Source of the DNA: Clostridiaceae bacterium
GTDB lineage: Bacteria > Bacillota_A > Clostridia > Clostridiales > Clostridiaceae
Direction of reading: 5' to 3'
NCBI GenBank assembly: GCA_029256485.1
Contig: JAQSXU010000009.1
Coordinates: 1-64,000 of the forward strand
DNA length: 64,000 nt
Under the pieces are notes generated by a model. It was not told the DNA's origin. It saw only the letters and a list, made by a program, of their open reading frames with translations, and did no database searches. Positions 62,811-64,000 of the stretch are shown here, in pieces; position 1 is the stretch's first letter, and each line of letters starts with the position of its first letter. Position numbers and translations under genes: made by a program.

Positions 62811-63926
62811 TTGAAAATTAATACAAATAGAAATATTAGAAGAATTATTTTAGTGTTGATTTTAATCATAATAGCAGGTATTGGAGTACTTTATTTATAT
62901 TTAAGATCAAATATTTATAGAACAACAAAGACAATCCCTAACACTGAAATTCAGGAATCTAAATCAAATAATGAATCTGACAAGGAACCAGTATATGAAG
63001 AAGCAAAGGGAATAACAAACATTCTTATAATTGGAACTGATGCAAGGCAGTTGAATGAAAATTCCAGGTCCGATTCTATGATGATAGCCACCATTGATTC
63101 CAATAAAAAAGAAGTAAGGCTAACTTCCATATTGAGAGATACCTATGTAGACATTAAGGGTCACGGAAAACAGAAAATAAATGCTGCTTTTGCATATGGC
63201 GGTGCTGAGCTATTAATGAATACACTTCAAAACACATTTAACATTAAGCTTGATAAGTATGCAATTATTAACTTTGGAGGTTTCGAAGGAGTTGTGGATG
63301 CAGTTGGTGGATTAGATATAAATGTAAAGAGTTATGAAGTAAGCGAAATTAACAAATATATTGGAGAAACAGACTCAGTTAAATCTCCTATGATTACTAA
63401 GGCAGGATATCAGCACATGGATGGACAGCAATCGTTATCATATGCCAGAATCAGACATGTTGGGAATGGAGTTTACGAAAGAGATGAAAGACAAAGAACT
63501 GTTGCTTCACTGCTTCTAGATAAACTTAAAACTACCAGTGTGTTTAATTATCCCACATTAATGTCTAAGCTGATGCCATGTATTAAGACTAATATTGAAC
63601 CTGCATTCTTTTTAAGCTATGCATATACTGTATCAAAATTTAAACCATTAAAGGTGGAGCAATTACAAATTCCTCTTACAGAACTAAGTGATGGAAGAAT
63701 TTACAATGGAAGCTGGGTATTTTTGATGGATAAACAACAAAATGCAAGTATATTAAATGATTTTGTATTTAAATCAATTATACCAGATAAAAAGAAGCTT
63801 AATTATTCGTCCTTCAAAAGGGCCATTGATAAGTATTTAAGTGAAGAAGTGAAGAAGGAACCAAAAAGTATACCAGCTGGAGACTTGAAAAAGGAACCTT
63901 ATGAAAGTGATCATAGCTACCCTTAA
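62811..63926 (+). CDS. LytR-CpsA-Psr family wall-polymer ligase
   Basis: 371 residues from TTG 62811 with GAGGGTGAT upstream. N-terminal membrane anchor (about 10-30). LCP blocks: NILIIGTDARQLNENSRSDS (about 73-92), RLTSILRDTYVDIKGHGKQKINAAFAYGG-type region with the catalytic Arg, NFGGFEGVVDAVGGLDI, and YARIRHVGNGVYERDERQR. Transfers lipid-linked glycopolymers to peptidoglycan outside the membrane. Full-length; a weak hairpin follows at 63969-63988. Confidence 0.93.
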   Translation: MKINTNRNIRRIILVLILIIIAGIGVLYLYLRSNIYRTTKTIPNTEIQESKSNNESDKEPVYEEAKGITNILIIGTDARQLNENSRSDSMMIATIDSNKKEVRLTSILRDTYVDIKGHGKQKINAAFAYGGAELLMNTLQNTFNIKLDKYAIINFGGFEGVVDAVGGLDINVKSYEVSEINKYIGETDSVKSPMITKAGYQHMDGQQSLSYARIRHVGNGVYERDERQRTVASLLLDKLKTTSVFNYPTLMSKLMPCIKTNIEPAFFLSYAYTVSKFKPLKVEQLQIPLTELSDGRIYNGSWVFLMDKQQNASILNDFVFKSIIPDKKKLNYSSFKRAIDKYLSEEVKKEPKSIPAGDLKKEPYESDHSYP

Positions 63927-64000
63927 TAATAAAGATTAAAAATTAAATAACAAAGAATAAAGAATGTTGTTTTGCCTTGGGGCAAAACTAAAAATAGATT

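Noticed and set aside
63969..63988. Terminator after the LCP gene
   Set aside because: GTTTTGCC/GGCAAAAC is a good 8-bp stem but neither side has a T run in the right direction.

Overview
The window is AT-rich, densely packed, and reads as a chromosomal segment of a Clostridium-type anaerobe (Clostridium sensu stricto is the best guess; the species is not resolved). The grounds are strong Shine-Dalgarno sites with many TTG/GTG starts, AGA/AGG arginine usage, S-box and TPP riboswitches, spore-surface-type proteins, a hybrid-cluster protein, a split B12-dependent methionine synthase and ECF transporters. No rRNA, tRNA, CRISPR array, insertion sequence or prophage was seen.

Layout. 1-4.2 kb: end of a response regulator, its histidine kinase, and two exported or anchored proteins. 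4.2-5.8 kb: Crp/Fnr regulator and Fe-S protein divergent around a GTAAC-N4-GTTAC operator, which recurs before hcp at 28.8 kb. 5.9-10.2 kb: SigY-like ECF sigma module followed by a MacAB-type exporter. 10.4-16 kb: TPR, GNAT and CBS proteins, three SPOCS/CsxC-like spore-surface paralogues, bactofilin, DUF421 protein. 16-20.6 kb: SAM-riboswitch operon metF-luxS-activation protein-metH. 20.9-28.7 kb: galactitol-type PTS locus with its own PRD activator, two aldolases, a TIM paralogue and a codon-atypical YjbQ gene; substrate unknown. 28.9-34.6 kb: hcp, OPT transporter, two acetyltransferases. 34.7-38.9 kb: TPP-riboswitch thiamine salvage operon thiW-thiD-cytX-thiM-thiE. 39-41.3 kb: PHP phosphatase, Nudix, GNAT. 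41.4-44.7 kb: TrpXYZ-type ABC importer with a broken binding-protein gene, behind a UAG-rich attenuator leader and a HutP-family gene. 44.9-49 kb: tag, amt-glnK, ilvE. 49-53.9 kb: amino-acid ABC importer with argG and argH in one operon under an ArgR-like operator. 54-57.6 kb: MFS exporter, IclR regulator, cysteine-desulfurase-like enzyme. 57.7-64 kb: tiny conserved-looking protein, signal peptidase, Ni/Co ECF transporter, a permease of unknown substrate, LytR-CpsA-Psr protein.

Most notable: (1) a HutP-family gene directly upstream of an ABC-transporter leader that carries eleven UAG triplets, an intrinsic terminator and its own promoter, suggesting protein-mediated antitermination of a transporter; (2) an apparent AUU start for the Ni/Co transporter M subunit, the only start that leaves His at position 2; (3) a shared operator linking the Crp/Fnr gene, the Fe-S protein and hcp; (4) a PTS catabolic locus with unusual enzyme content; (5) an ArgR-like inverted repeat lying over both promoter elements of a transport plus argGH operon.
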